The notes under the pieces are model-generated. The model saw only the letters and a list, made by a program, of their open reading frames with translations. It was not told where the DNA came from and ran no database searches. A DNA stretch of 34,714 nt. Source: Nemertoderma westbladi. Its lineage: Eukaryota > Xenacoelomorpha > Nemertodermatida > Nemertodermatidae. Below, piece after piece: positions 1-11,007 of the stretch. Numbering within the stretch: the stretch's first letter is position 1; each line of letters opens with the position of its first letter. The DNA is taken from contig JAUCBJ010002419.1 in NCBI GenBank assembly GCA_032718475.1, forward strand, positions 1 to 34,714. The letters are read 5' to 3'. Both the position numbers and the translations under genes were made by a program.

Positions 1-1987
1 TCTAGAAGACATTCTAATTTGGCGGGTTAAACTGCCAAAGGTCTGAAAGCGCGAACAGTATTCTTGTTAGAGAGACAGCGTGATATAATAATAAAACTTT
101 CTAACGCTTTTAAAGAGATACTGTAAGCGATTTGTAGCGTGATTATAATGAGGTATGGCAGAGGAAATTGTACATAATGATCACTTACTTGATAATAATT
201 AATAACAAATTAATTAAGGATAATCATAAATTCAGAAATAAAAAATAGCTGCATTGTACAGTTATTTTATAGAATTGGTATACCTTTACTACTACACATA
301 CCAGTACTTTACATACTGTATTACATATACTGTACACATTATCAATATAAATTTAACAGTATAACATAAAAGTCTTACTGTTTGAGATATTGTTACAGTC
401 ATTATTAATTATTTTTCCATAAAAACTAAAATAGAAGCCTTTAGCAGCAGCGCATAACGAAAGTGTTGCGGTGGTAAGATGTAAACTAAGGTGTAAAGTC
501 TTACCGCATGTAGTAATACGCCAAAGAAACACCGGTGTATCGCTGGCGTATGATGTGTATTGCGAATCGAAGGCGCTTGCGAATTTTTCACTGTGAGATA
601 CAGTTAATAATTTGTTTATTTCTGACAGTTAGGTTAAAAGTATTTCGGATACTTTTAGTATTTTTCTTTTTAACCTCCCCAGCATCGTCCATGCTCTCCA
701 ACGTGGCCCCCCCACGCAACGACCTGGCTATCGATTAGCCTTTTTAGTGTTTGGTGTTTGGGTTGGTTTTTGGTTGGCGTTTGGGCGGGAGAATATCCCG
801 ATCCTCTCGGTATAAATGGGGAGGAGGTACCCAAATAGGATGGGGATGCCGGTGGTGGTGGGGTTGCAGGTGGCGGTGGGGTTGCCATTATCTCCTCTTC
901 GTAGGGGAGAGGGACCCCCGATACCACCGTGGTGGTAGCTATTACATCCTATATTAAAACATAAATTTTTTGAAATAATATTAATAACAATCAGCGGAGT
1001 GTTTAAAAGGGATCAGACTTCTCGGGATAAACAGGTTTTAGGGATCGGGAATAATAATATATATTGTTCAATGCGCGATTCACAATATAACAGAACATAA
1101 TTAAATACATAAATAAGGCCGATTGAGTATATATCCTAAATATGAATTAGATCGACAGAAAATTAACTTCTCCATCAGTTATTAAAATTGTGGAGAAATA
1201 ACGGTTCCCAGACTGTCAATGAACATTCGTTGTCCCCATCTCGTAAGGTGTATACCCTGATGGGGACTTCTTTCACCACATTATCTCTGGCGACCACAGC
1301 CACGTCGTCTTCTACGCGGTCCACGTAGGCAACTATGGGGCCTATAATATAAATAAACAGACAATGAAATAGGTTATCAAAATATATGTAAATATAAGAA
1401 ACCTCATTAAAAACAGGGCTCTATCCTGAATCCGTACCAGTGATAATCTCCTCTCCCCTGTCAACATTTTTTATCAGAACGCTATAGTGACCAACTTGGA
1501 AAACAAAAATTTCAATTTATTGCTAATACCGCTTCGCGCAGCACGTCACAAACTCAAGAGTTCTTATATTTTTTGTAAAAAATCTAATTTTAAAATGAGC
1601 GACATTTACTCAATTTTCATTAAATATAACTGAAATTCGATATACAGACAGTCCAGCATAGGTACTTAATGATGTTAAAAAAATTTGTCATGAGAGATAG
1701 TTTTTCCCTTCGTGCAGCACGTGAGAAAAAATATTGTCCCAATGTATATTTTTCATGAAGTACTCACTTCTCCTGCAGTCCTGACTGCCTGAGGTGGACT
1801 ACACACAACACATAGGCCTAAATCATATGTCCAGTACATTGTGCAATGGATATGGAGGGTATGTCTACTGTAATTACTGCTGTAGCTGTACAGCATTCCG
1901 TACCGGTACCGGCGCCGGTACTGCTGTATGCCTACTGTGTAGCCTACCATTTAAATACGGTACTGGTAGGCCTACCGGCTGACCGGT
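1..1987. other. Non-coding stretch, no gene recognised
   Basis: AT-rich DNA with short ORFs that look random. Around 670-930 a GGT/GGC-rich patch reads as a proline-rich ORF on the minus strand; this looks like low-complexity coding by chance. Around 1895-1985 there is a cluster of CCGGTAC/GGCGCC palindromes. No protein family, splice structure or RNA gene was recognised. Confidence 0.6.
5..60 (+). repeat. Dispersed repeat copy 1 (partner at 31085-31142)
   Basis: This ~55-bp segment matches 31085-31142 in the same orientation. Shared blocks include GGTTAAACTG, AAAGGTCT and GCGCGAACAGTA, with a few substitutions and small indels. It may be the edge of a longer interspersed element cut off by the window start. 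Confidence 0.7.
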
Positions 1988-2380
1988 TGTTTTGGTTAAG
2001 AAAATCCCGCGTAGTTCAGTAGTTAGAAAATCTGTAACCTGCTCCTTTGCCTGATTTGGTAAAGTGACCGTTTATTGTTTTGGTTAGAAAAGGCAAAAGG
2101 CCCGCCTCTGTAACCTGCTCCTTTCCTTCATTTTGTAAAGTGACTGTTTATTGTTTTGGTTAGAAAAGGCCCGCCTCTGTAAACGGCTCCTTTCCTTCAT
2201 TTTGTAAAGTGACTGTTTATTGTTTTGGTTAGAAATCCCACCTCTGTAACCTGCCCCTTTCCCTCAATTAATTAAGTGATCGTTTATCAGTTTATTGTTT
2301 TGGTTAGGAAATTCCGCCTCTGTAACCTGCTCCTTTCTCTCAATTGGTAATGTTATCTTTTATTGTTTTGGTTAGAAAAT
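1988..2380 (+). repeat. Minisatellite, ~70-bp unit, about 5.5 copies
   Basis: Units begin with CTGTAACCTGCTCC at about 2032, 2108, 2177, 2244 and 2320, with a partial unit before. Spacing is 67-76 bp. Each unit ends with TTTATTGTTTTGGTTAGAAA. Copies differ by small indels and substitutions. One more unit lies in reverse orientation inside the MITE-like element at 5544-5753. Confidence 0.85.
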
Positions 2381-3172
2381 CGCTGTTTACCTTATTTCAT
2401 ATTTCTCCTGTATAAAGTACTGTAATACCGGTACCTATTACCATGATCAGCCAAAACAGTTATGTTTTGGTTTTGTCATTAATGTACAATAACTTTCGGG
2501 TACGTTTTGGGTAAATCTTTCAGACATTCGCGTAGCTACGGCAGTTTGACGCATTGCATCTTATATCACCAGTTTCAGAGTTTGAACATTAAATTCTGTA
2601 CCTGTTTGTGATGCGCATGCCTTCGCTAGGTCCGACACATCACTACACTTGTGCTAACCTTAAGTAAGTGTATGTGCTAATGTGCTATACATAATTTAAA
2701 AAAAAAAGCGAATACTACGTTATTATACTGTAGTTATTAGAATCAACATTTGAAACTGAACGCCCGTTTACTGATAACCCAATTAAACGCCCGTTGGACT
2801 ATATATTGCACTGAATTTACTGATGAAAGCCTACTCTATGTGCCTCAACATAAGTCAGTATAAGTATAGGCTATGTCTATTACAATTATTTATTACCTAG
2901 GCCTACTGTATGCTGGTATGGTTCAATCTGGTGGATATTATTATATTTAACGACCAAAGTAAAGGCTACATCTGCTGTGTTAAACAATAATATATTAACA
3001 TACCTGACAAGAAACTTCCAATAGCTGCATTTACTAATGGTCCCACACTCATATCGGGAAGTTCTTCCCCCATGTCTTCGACCAAAACAAATAAATATAA
3101 AATAAATGGATATTGCAGATAAACTCGATAACACAAAATAAAATAACAACTATGCTGCTAAGCCTGAAACCT
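2381..3172. other. Non-coding stretch
   Basis: AT-rich, no gene seen. An open frame on the minus strand (2886-3149) has no recognisable motif and is treated as chance. Confidence 0.5.
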
Positions 3173-3592
3173 GAAAAGTTCCCTGCGTATTTCGCAGGCA
3201 ACCTAAAAAGTTGCCTGTATATTTCGCAGGCAACCTAAGTAGTTGCCTGCATATCTTAGAAGTTGCCTGCGTATTTCGCAGGCAACCTAAGTAGTTGCCT
3301 GCATATCTTAGAAGTTGCCTGCGTATTTCGCAGGCAACCTGAAAAGTTCCCTGCGTATTTCGCAGGCAACCTGAAAAGTTCCCTGCGTATTTCGCAGGCA
3401 ACCTAAGTAGTTGCCTGCATATCTTAGAAGTTGCCTGCGTATTTCGCAGGCAACCTGAAAAGTTCCCTGCATATTTCGCAGGCAACCTAAGTAGTTGCCT
3501 GCATATCTTAGAAGTTGCCTGCGTATTTCGCAGGCAACCTGAAAAGTTCCCTGCGTATTTCGCAGGCAACCTAAAAAGTTGCCTGCATATTT
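3173..3592 (+). repeat. Hairpin minisatellite of 32-bp and 52-bp units
   Basis: Ten units plus a partial one. The short unit (32 bp, A) carries CCTGCG-TATTT-CGCAGG, a hairpin. The long unit (52 bp, B) is the same with a 20-bp block inserted. The order is A, A-variant, B, B, A, A, B, A, B, A, partial, with boundaries at 3173, 3205, 3237, 3289, 3341, 3373, 3405, 3457, 3489 and 3541. In most units the stem extends to TTGCCTGCG/CGCAGGCAA. Long open frames on the minus strand come from the repeat and are not taken as genes. Confidence 0.92.
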
Positions 3593-3791
3593 TTTCAAAA
3601 TAATTAATAAACAAAATTTAACAATATATTATAAATCATATTTTTGTGGCAACAATTACGAAATAGCTAGTAATTAAAACAAAAATTAAACCTGAAAAAT
3701 TACTCTGAAAATTTAGTCACACTCCTCTTATTCAAAATTCTAGAATCAGTATGGTATGGTATCAATAATGCAATTTATATATTACCCCCCC

Positions 3792-3867
3792 TGGATATTA
3801 TTAATAATAGACCGCGACAACCCGGGGGGGGGGGGGGGGTGTCGCGGTCTATTATTAATAATATCCA
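3792..3867. repeat. Perfect 28-bp foldback with a G16 loop
   Basis: Bases 3792-3819 are the exact reverse complement of 3840-3867. The 20-base loop is ACCC followed by sixteen G. The outer half of each arm is TATTATTAATAATA, itself palindromic; the inner part is GACCGCGACA. It lies ~35 bp upstream of the surviving Helitron reading frame. It could be a small foldback element or a hairpin formed by repair. No target-site duplication was seen. Confidence 0.9.
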
Positions 3868-3900
3868 CGATGTTATACGATATTATTAATATCCACGTGC

Positions 3901-4245
3901 AGTAAAATAAAGTTAGAAATTATTGTTTCAATTATCACAGGTAGCCACGCCGGAGATGAGGTCCTCATCCCTCGAATAGAATTAACCACCACCGAGGAAG
4001 ACAACCCAATCAGGTGGCGGCGGTGCCAATTTCCCGTCCGTGTCGCTTTTCCCATGACAATAAACAAGGGTCAAGGCCAAACGCTAACTGTAGTTGGCGT
4101 TTGGTTGAAACAGCCTTGTTTCACCCACGGCCAACTCTATGTGGCGTCATCGAGAGTTGGAAACCCCCAAAACCTTGTTTATGCCATAAAGAAATCAGAC
4201 TGCGGACTAACTAGGAACGTAGTCTACCATGAAGCTTTGTTATAG
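3901..4245 (+). pseudogene. Helitron Rep/Helicase protein, C-terminal helicase end
   Basis: Helitrons are rolling-circle DNA transposons encoding a Rep nuclease fused to a PIF1-type 5'-3' helicase. This frame reads through ITGSHAGDEVLIPRI, then FPVRVAFPMTINKGQGQTL (helicase motif V region; the usual serine in NKSQGQ is glycine), then HGQLYVASSRVG (motif VI, with the conserved arginine), and ends in TRNVVYHEALL with a TAG stop. These are hallmark C-terminal Helitron motifs. Only about 110 codons remain; the Rep domain and Walker motifs are absent upstream, where the foldback and AT-rich sequence begin. ATTATCACAG at 3931-3940 resembles a splice acceptor, but the coding frame runs through it. 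No clear CTRR 3' terminus was identified. Confidence 0.88.
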
Positions 4246-4977
4246 TAACTTTTGTAACTTTGGTAACACTTTGGTAACTTTTGCTGAAAATCCTGCATAT
4301 TATTTTTTTTATCAAAGTGCGAATTATAATATTATATTTTTGCCATCAATGAATTACATACTTACATACATACAGTATCAGTGAATCTGCCCCGGTCGAT
4401 AATGTTATATTTATTTTGTTACTGCATTAAGACACACTGATTTAAATAATGTTCATTCTCTTAAAACCGCAACCCACTAATATAATGAAATTTTGTAGAA
4501 TAATAATACTCAACATTTTTTTCTAATTTAATTTTTTCTTGTTTATTCTTTATTAATTATATTCTTGTTAGAGATATATTCTTGTTAAATCTCGCTACTC
4601 CCTGTTATTATGAATAATATTAAACATATTTTTTATTAATTGTTATGCTGTTATGTTATAAAATTTCTGTGATTTATTTGATTAAAGGAAATTGATAGAA
4701 AAAATAACCGAAGAAAACCTGGAGGTATCTCCCAAAAGGGAACCCCCCCCCCCCCCCCACACAAGTGCCCTGGTAGAGTCTGGGTCATGCCATCGATAAA
4801 TTTGGGGGGGGGGGGGGGGTGGTTCTGAGCACATCATGTTGTAGACATATCACATTTCTCTTGTAAACTGCGCATTATTTGAATTGCCTCTTTTTTCCAT
4901 AAATAATATTAATATCACACTAAAAACTATTTACATACTTGTGTGTATAAAGTAAATTTAATTAAATGAAAACGTAT
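4246..4977. other. Non-coding stretch after the Helitron relic
   Basis: Starts with repeated TTTGGTAAC/TTTTGTAAC motifs, then AT-rich DNA. The only notable feature is the C16/G16 pair at 4743-4819, listed separately. Confidence 0.5.
4743..4819. repeat. Paired homopolymers: C16 and G16, 45 bp apart
   Basis: 4743-4758 is sixteen C and 4804-4819 is sixteen G. Together they could form a pure G:C hairpin with a 45-base loop. Either strand could also form a G-quadruplex. Confidence 0.85.
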
Positions 4978-5563
4978 TTAATGTGGTGCACGAAGGCCCT
5001 CACTATCGACCTCAACTACTGATGAAACAGTTTTCACCCCAACCACCGGTCCAACTTCTTGTACTGCGACCACCACCGGACCATGAGCACCGGATTAAAT
5101 TCCGTTGCCTTCCAAAGGGTGTACTGTTTCCAGTGATCTTGGTTTACGTGTAAAAGTTGCTGGCATCATTGTATTTTTCATTATAGTTGATATAAATGTG
5201 CAGTCAATAAGTTTAAATTGTATGAGTGCTGTTAGCAGTCGCACTTCTTCTCCTGCGCCTGCATTGTTGGGCGATGTCACTGATGGCGCCGGCGGGGGGG
5301 GGGGGGAGGGGGGGGGAGGGGGGGGGGGTGTTTGTGACGGTGGCGCCGGCACCATCGGTAGGAGTGGCGGGCACAGAATTGTTTCCTGCGTGGTGATATG
5401 GTTGGAATCGCCCTCGGCCTCGGCCTCGACGGCCCCACCGACGCCCACGACCTTGTCGTGAATCAGTACTAAAAATATTAATCCTTGGATTGTGGCCGTT
5501 AATATTTATTCGGTCCATGTTTATGGTGTAGGTATGCTTAATCATCAATTTGGTGCACACCAC
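4978..5563 (-). pseudogene. Broken proline/glycine-rich ORF, unrecognised
   Basis: On the minus strand a frame starting near 5515 encodes an RG-rich patch (QGRGRRWGRRGRGRGRF), then enters a poly-C tract where it hands over to a proline-rich frame (5448 down to 5095). That second frame continues past a single TAA at 5095-5097 for another 38 codons to a TAA at 4978-4980. Frame handover at a homopolymer plus one nonsense codon fits a decayed gene, or sequencing slippage in the G run. No family is recognised. The proline stretch is encoded by low-complexity DNA and may not be real protein. Confidence 0.3.
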
Positions 5564-5753
5564 TTGTGTTTTTTTTTTAAATAGCGCATTTAGAGGAGAA
5601 GAAGTAGCAGGTTACAGAGGCAGGCTTTTCTAAACAAAACAATAAACGATCACTTTTCCATTTGAGGGAATCCATATCGTCAGACAGTCAGTAATCACTC
5701 TATGCTCTATAACCAAAAAAATCGGGCAGTCAAGTGGTGTGCACCAAATTGAT
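5544..5753. mobile_element. MITE-like element with perfect 23-bp terminal inverted repeats
   Basis: Bases 5544-5566 are the exact reverse complement of 5731-5753; each arm contains TTTGGTGCACACCACTTG or its complement. The ~210-bp body has no coding capacity and contains one antisense unit of the 1988-2380 minisatellite (about 5602-5670). No convincing target-site duplication flanks it, so superfamily assignment is open. Confidence 0.75.
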
Positions 5754-7500
5754 TTGACCCGGGTATTAGATTAGTATTAGGATTACAGTATTAGCAATTA
5801 CAGAATTAATTATACTATTAAGCACAACAAATCACACCAAGCAGCCAAATCACAAACCAAATCACACACCTAATCACAAACCAAATCATAAAACAACCCC
5901 AAACAAAACCAATTAATTGTCTGGGTGTGAAAACCCAACGATTCTAATATCATGTACATGGTTAACAGTACAAATAGGTCGAACCGGTAGAGGTATAATA
6001 TAAACTGATTGAATTATAAACTGAGTTGATTTAATATGATACAGCGTACCGTTTATATAGAAAATTGTAAACAATATTGATGGTGGAGACAGTTGTTAAT
6101 TCAGTGTGGGTGGTTACGGGGTACATGTGATAATTAGTACCGTAATTGATATTGGTTTGTAAATGTGCTGCAATGCAGTTGTTTCTTGAAGGCTGTTATT
6201 AGAACTACCTTCCAATCTAATAATACCAAATATGGTAATAATTCCCTGGGGAGCATCCCCAAGCCTTCTCATTGGTCGTTACATTGAGTTATTCTAACTG
6301 TAGGGTACAGTGATATTCCTCTGGCAGTTCTGTTGGCGGGTTGTGATTGGCTTGCTGAATGAAATTGGATCTAGCTTCATTCAGTTCATGAGCTATATAA
6401 TTAAATATTCAGTTGCCATACTTCATTCATTATTGAATTTTGTTATCTCGCAAATATTTGGCAAATTATAGATAATTATTTGCGTATTTTTTCTCCGTAT
6501 TAACAATAAAACTTCAAAGGTAAGTTTAATGTTAGCCAAGGTGGTTTGCACTTGCAGATTCAGATAAACCTGCTTGGCTGCAGGACTGTTCTGATACTGC
6601 AGTACTTGGTACATTACTGCATTACAGCCTTATGTTTTTGAATGAATAGGTCAATGTTTGTGTCCCTGTCAGTAGAACTGAGGTAGAACTGGTAGGCTAC
6701 TACAGTAGCAAGCATAAGGTAATTACTGATTTACCGGAAACAACAGTAAGCAAAAACATACCGATGTACATACATACTGATATAGGCCATACTTACTATA
6801 TTCTAGTTTTCCCCTGTTGAAAAGTTTTATGTTCTGTGCCAAACGCTGTGTTATTTTAAGTGCATAAAATCGCGGACCGGGTAGATGCAAAGCTTGTGCT
6901 GAGCGGACCTTTTGGCACTGTGTCCGGCGTAGCACATTTCTGCACCAGCTCCTGCCGCAAGTTGAAATGCTCCGCCAAACAAAAGACGTACAGGCAGACC
7001 GGTAGGCCTTAAACTTTTCAATAGGCAGGTAGGGGTATAGTTTCTGACTGAGTTTCGACTGTGTCTTTCCTAATATTACTGTTCATAATAAAGAGGTTTC
7101 TACCATCATACCTGCTTCCAGCATGACTACCTCAACTGCGCTCAAGGAGTACAATCTCTTTCTATTTTTGCCTCATCTTCACATCTCAACTCTTCTCAAC
7201 GAACTCACTCTAATCAAAATCATCTCTACAGTAAATTGTTCTAACTCAAGCTCTAATCTGCAAACAGCAAACATTAACTATTAGGTCTAAAACAAGTTTC
7301 CATCACCTCAGCTGTTTCATCTCTCCACCTACTGACATTTGACTATGTCTACATAGACCATATCTTTAACTCGGTCCTCCAAATTTTATCTTTCTTGTTT
7401 TAATTTTCAACTCATTCCTTCAAAGTTACTCCTTCTTGTGCATATACGCATATACTGCATATACGTTTCTCCGAATTTACAAATTGCACCTCACAAAAAT
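5754..7500. other. Non-coding stretch, no gene recognised
   Basis: AT-rich. Around 6270-6400 there are two inverted CCAAT motifs (CATTGG, GATTGG) followed by TATATAATTA near 6393, which could be promoter-like, but no supported gene follows closely. Several short ORFs have no recognisable motif. Confidence 0.45.
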
Positions 7501-8955
7501 CGTACCTACCTTGTTTGTCCCGTTGATGGTTGTTCGTTCAAAGAACCCACACAATACTTATTAAGCCACCTCAAGCACTACACCCTGATGCCAGGTGAGA
7601 GCAAGTGTTAAGCTACTAAGTACACTAAGTTTTCACAGGAAGAAGTAGGTAGGTTGTACCAAAAGGCCAGACTTGATAAATTTCCCCAAGAATACTATTA
7701 ATAAAAAATTCCCCAAGAATACTAATAATACTGATGTGGAAGAAGTAGAAAACCTCAGGGTAATATTTCTATTTCCCTTGGAAATATAGTGGAGGTGGTA
7801 GGAGAAATACTTGCGGGTGGTGGGATCAGTGTTGTAAAGCTCTGTAGCTTTTTAAAAAGATATAAGGTTGATATTATTGATACGACGGACATAGATAACT
7901 CTGCAGGTTCTACATTAAAGCATGAAACATCAGCCTGCACCTCCACTGATCCTCCATCTGTGGTAAATGTGCATTCACCACTGAATGGTCCTGATGTAAC
8001 ACCCTCTTGTTCCTATGCCCCTCCAAGTTCACCAAATAAACTATTAATAAAAATAAATCATAAAAGAAAGTGTCATATATTTGACTCGGATTCTGATACT
8101 AGCTTTAGTGAAAGTCCTCAAAACTCACCAAAAAAAATTAAGAACAGAAAATCAAGAACATCTATCAGAACCATCTATATCATAGGGGGAAGGGTCAATA
8201 AAATCTAAAATTCAAAATGCTGGACTATATAAACGTTTCAACCTGGACAAAGCACCATCTGTTAATAGGTTTTACCTTTCAGAATGTAATAGGATGGAAG
8301 GGAAATCTGGGGGGGGGGGACAAAGTTATCCAAAAGCACAGGCCTATGACGTACTTAAAATCGCAAGCTATATAAATGTCCGAACCGGAAAAAAAACATG
8401 AGGAATACATACTATGTAGATGAGTATTTATACAAGCTTAAGGAATTAGGAATGACTGCAGAGAGTATTAATTGTCCATTAAAAAACTTAAAGAAGTACA
8501 TGAAGTTCAGAATAAACGAGTAAGGCCACTTTAGAATAAAACCTGACTCATTGTGGGACCAATTTAAAGATTGTTTAGATGCTCACCAAGCCTTCCAAAA
8601 GTCGAGTATTTCTAACCTCATACGTAAGAGAATTATACAACGTAGGATAGAGGACTATGAAAAGTTTGTAGATAGAGATCCACGAGAAACTATACGTATT
8701 ATAACAGATAGTAATGTTAAGGAGCAAGACATGAACAACCTTATTTTACAACTGAGAGTCTTGAATGGAGAAGAATTCCCTGAAGAAGATGAGGAGATCG
8801 ATGAAAGCATGAGTGACAGCAATGATGAAAACCAACATGAGGATGATGTAGACACTAGTGATTGGATTGGCGAGACATCAACAACTTCCACCTATGAACA
8901 GAGGTACTGGGCCTGGAGCCAGGGCCAAAATGAAGAAGTGAAAACAACAGACTAG
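7501..8955 (+). pseudogene. Broken C2H2 / tyrosine-recombinase-like (core-binding) gene
   Basis: Three coding blocks line up. First, 7501-7701 reads through CPVDGCSFKEP and SHLKH, a C2H2-type finger (C-x4-C...H-x2-H), with one TAA at 7609. Second, 7756-8208 (same frame) is a serine-rich, basic linker with SDSDTSFSESPQNSPKK. Third, 8192-8955, after frame changes at 8192-8210 and in the G11 tract at 8309-8319, gives a helical region (LYKRFNLDKAPSV; AYDVLKIASYINVRTG; VDEYLYKLKELGMTAES) and an acidic C-terminus ending in TTD. A zinc finger followed by a SAM-like bundle recalls a repeated invertebrate family related to the core-binding domain of tyrosine recombinases. The catalytic R-HxxR-Y part is absent. 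Family assignment is inference from pattern; a decayed Crypton-like gene or a host gene with introns are alternatives. Confidence 0.4.
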
Positions 8956-9053
8956 CCATCTGCTCATTGCTTTTCCTCATTATATCTTCTTTTATCCCTA
9001 GTTTGTATACACATTTAATCACATTTAATCTATATATGTTTTATATTGTTTTA

Positions 9054-10164
9054 ATGACCGGAGAGCGAGGACGGATAGCGAGCCGTCACCCCGGAGAGAC
9101 GCACCACACGCCAGGAGAAGGGTACAGAATGTACCGGTACGAGGACAGGAGAGGGGATCGAAGGGAAACTTCCCGACGGGATATAGCTGCCGATCGAGAG
9201 TACGGTAGTTGTAGGGTTCTTGGATTACTCGAGAAGATTGAAGTTCGGTCCGGAGGGACACATGCAGACAGCAGGACATACTGTAGGCCTTACTGCACAT
9301 ACTATAGGCCATGCTGGGAGAGATAGTGTAGGCGATAGGGTAGCGCGAATGAAGGGATTAGACCCGGAAGTTGCGGCGTATATACCGGTAGGTAGGCAGG
9401 AAGTGAATAGGCCTATATCGGAACCAGCAGAACAGTATGACTATAATATGCAGGGACATAACATATATCCAGGGGAGGGGGGGTAGTTATTGCAGATAGG
9501 GGTATGGGCCCCAATATATTAACATCAACCCCCGTACCAAATATAACACCGGTGGGGGGGGGGGGGGGGGGGGGGGGGCAGGGTGACATTCCCCCATTAC
9601 AATATCAACAATACACTCAACCAGGAATAAGAACATCGAACCCCCTGGACGAGAACAGGTCGTACGATAGGGAAATATGGAGGGGGCCGTTACCCCCAAT
9701 GGTATATCCGACGCAAAGAAAGTTAGCAGGCCCGACGGGCGGAGCACACCCAACAGGAGAATCTGTACAGCATCCCTCGAACCCATTGGAAGCACAGGCA
9801 ATGGGAATGACGACACTTATCGATGCACTCAAGACCAGAATCGAGTTGCCACCAGTCGAGCCATTTAAATTCGATGGAAGCACACCGGAAGAATACCTGC
9901 AATTCCGACGCATGTACAGCACGTACAGCATGTACAGCATGTACAGATAACCGCGGTTCGGGGCTGCGGACGGGGCCGCGGACAGGGCCGTCAAGGGGGA
10001 TGCGTCGAGAGAGCGCCATACAGCGCAGCACGGCGCGGGACAGACAAACAGCGCGGCACCTGGAAACGTCGCGGGAGCGCCGAACGGTGAGGAAGCGCCG
10101 AATGGCGAAGAAACGGGAGTGGCCGAAATCGCGGACACAGATGTGGCCGATAAGGATAAGATGG
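9054..10164 (+). pseudogene. gag: BEL/Pao retrotransposon gag relic (DUF1759-like)
   Basis: Gag packages the RNA of LTR retrotransposons. The ATG at 9054 opens an Arg/Gly/Glu-rich frame. After a frameshift near 9310 coding continues through VARMKGLDPEVAAYIPVGR, then across a stop at 9484-9486 and a G25 tract (9554-9578). The block at 9830-9918 reads LPPVEPFKFDGSTPEEYLQF, which resembles the DUF1759 gag motif of BEL/Pao elements. It is cut at 9918-9950 by a short ACAGCATGT tandem and a TAA. A different frame then gives an Ala/Asn/Gly/Glu-rich linker (repeated AxNGEE) to a TGA at about 10167. No zinc knuckle was seen. The 5' LTR is not identifiable upstream. Confidence 0.6.
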
Positions 10165-10300
10165 ACTGAAGTCACAAATGCGGCCAATACTGTAGTACTG
10201 AAATCCTATAAAGTATTGAATTTTCGTTATCGGTATGAAATTGTCCCCAGTTTCTATGTAGCTTCTGGTTGAATTGTCTCTATTTAAACGATAAACTAAA
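10165..10300. other. Non-coding gap where the BEL protease core should be
   Basis: AT-richer DNA unlike the purine-rich flanks. The aspartic protease D-S/T-G motif expected between gag and RT is not found here, so part of the element appears deleted or replaced. Confidence 0.45.
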
Positions 10301-11007
10301 GACGAGGCCAAGTAGGATGGCGGTAACAACCATCTCCAGCAAAGATGAGGTCCTGGAGATGAGGACAGGGTGCGAGATAGTAGCGATAGCACCGGGATGT
10401 GACTATGGGGCGACCATCGACCCCACCCAGGTAATAGAATCGATCAACATTAATGCCAGGCGACCAACTAACATCGAAGTCGAACAATACAGATTCCTGG
10501 ACAAAATCGATTTCTCAATACCGGAGGTGGACGTCAGGAAGGTATCCATAATAGTGGGAATGGATTGCCCGACGGCCCACGAGAGGATACAGACGGTCTT
10601 CGGCGAAGACAAACAGCTTGATCCGATGGCAGTTCTAACGCCATTCGGATGGACAAGTGGCCCAATCAAAACCAAAATTCCATTTAGGATGTCGGAGACA
10701 TCGGGGTGCATGTTCGCGGGAACTATGATGGAGATGGAAGACGAAGGAGCTGAGGAGCAGCTTAAGAGACTGTTGAAGCAGGACTTTGAGGGACTAAAGG
10801 AGACCGGGGTCGGAACCTCGGTAGAGGATAACCAAGCAATACAGAGTGTGAAGGAGTCAATAGATGCGACGAGGGGCGGTACACCATAGGCATGGTGTGG
10901 AAACAGCCAAAACTACCGCTACCCGAGAACAAGGGGATGGTACTCACGAGGCTTCGCAAGCTGAAGCAAACGCTGAAACGGAGCCCCAAAAAGGATGAGT
11001 ACATCCA
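10301..11007 (+). pseudogene. pol: BEL/Pao pol: protease C-terminus and RT N-terminal linker
   Basis: The frame carries VRKVSIIVGMDCPTAHERI and AVLTPFGWTSGP, equivalent to the IGAD...LGWTLxGP region at the end of the BEL/Pao protease (DUF1758-like). LKRLLKQDFEGLKETGVGTS and the QSVKES block that precede the RT follow. A 1-nt loss near 10863, relative to the second copy at 12419, shifts the frame to the TAG at 10887-10889. Coding continues in another frame (MVWKQPKLPLPENKGMV) to 11007, where it is interrupted by a LINE fragment. The catalytic aspartate of the protease is missing upstream. Confidence 0.82.
10821..11007 (+). repeat. Duplicated BEL pol segment, copy 1 (partner 12419-12606)
   Basis: Aligns to 12419-12606 in direct orientation with about 13 substitutions and one 1-nt indel by eye. 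The two copies flank the 11008-12418 insertion block. Confidence 0.9.

Noticed and set aside
670-927. Proline-rich minus-strand ORF
   Set aside because: Generated by a GGT/GGC-rich low-complexity patch; nothing conserved on either side.
3173-3592. CRISPR-like regular repeats
   Set aside because: Units are contiguous tandem repeats without unique spacers, in a eukaryotic context.
3150-3614. Long minus-strand ORF through the hairpin minisatellite
   Set aside because: Protein repeats mirror the DNA units in two frames at once; unit lengths alone keep it open. No domain.
9617-10392. Long minus-strand ORFs opposite the BEL gag and linker
   Set aside because: They are antisense shadows of the gag/linker reading frames, with Arg/Ser/Pro-rich composition.
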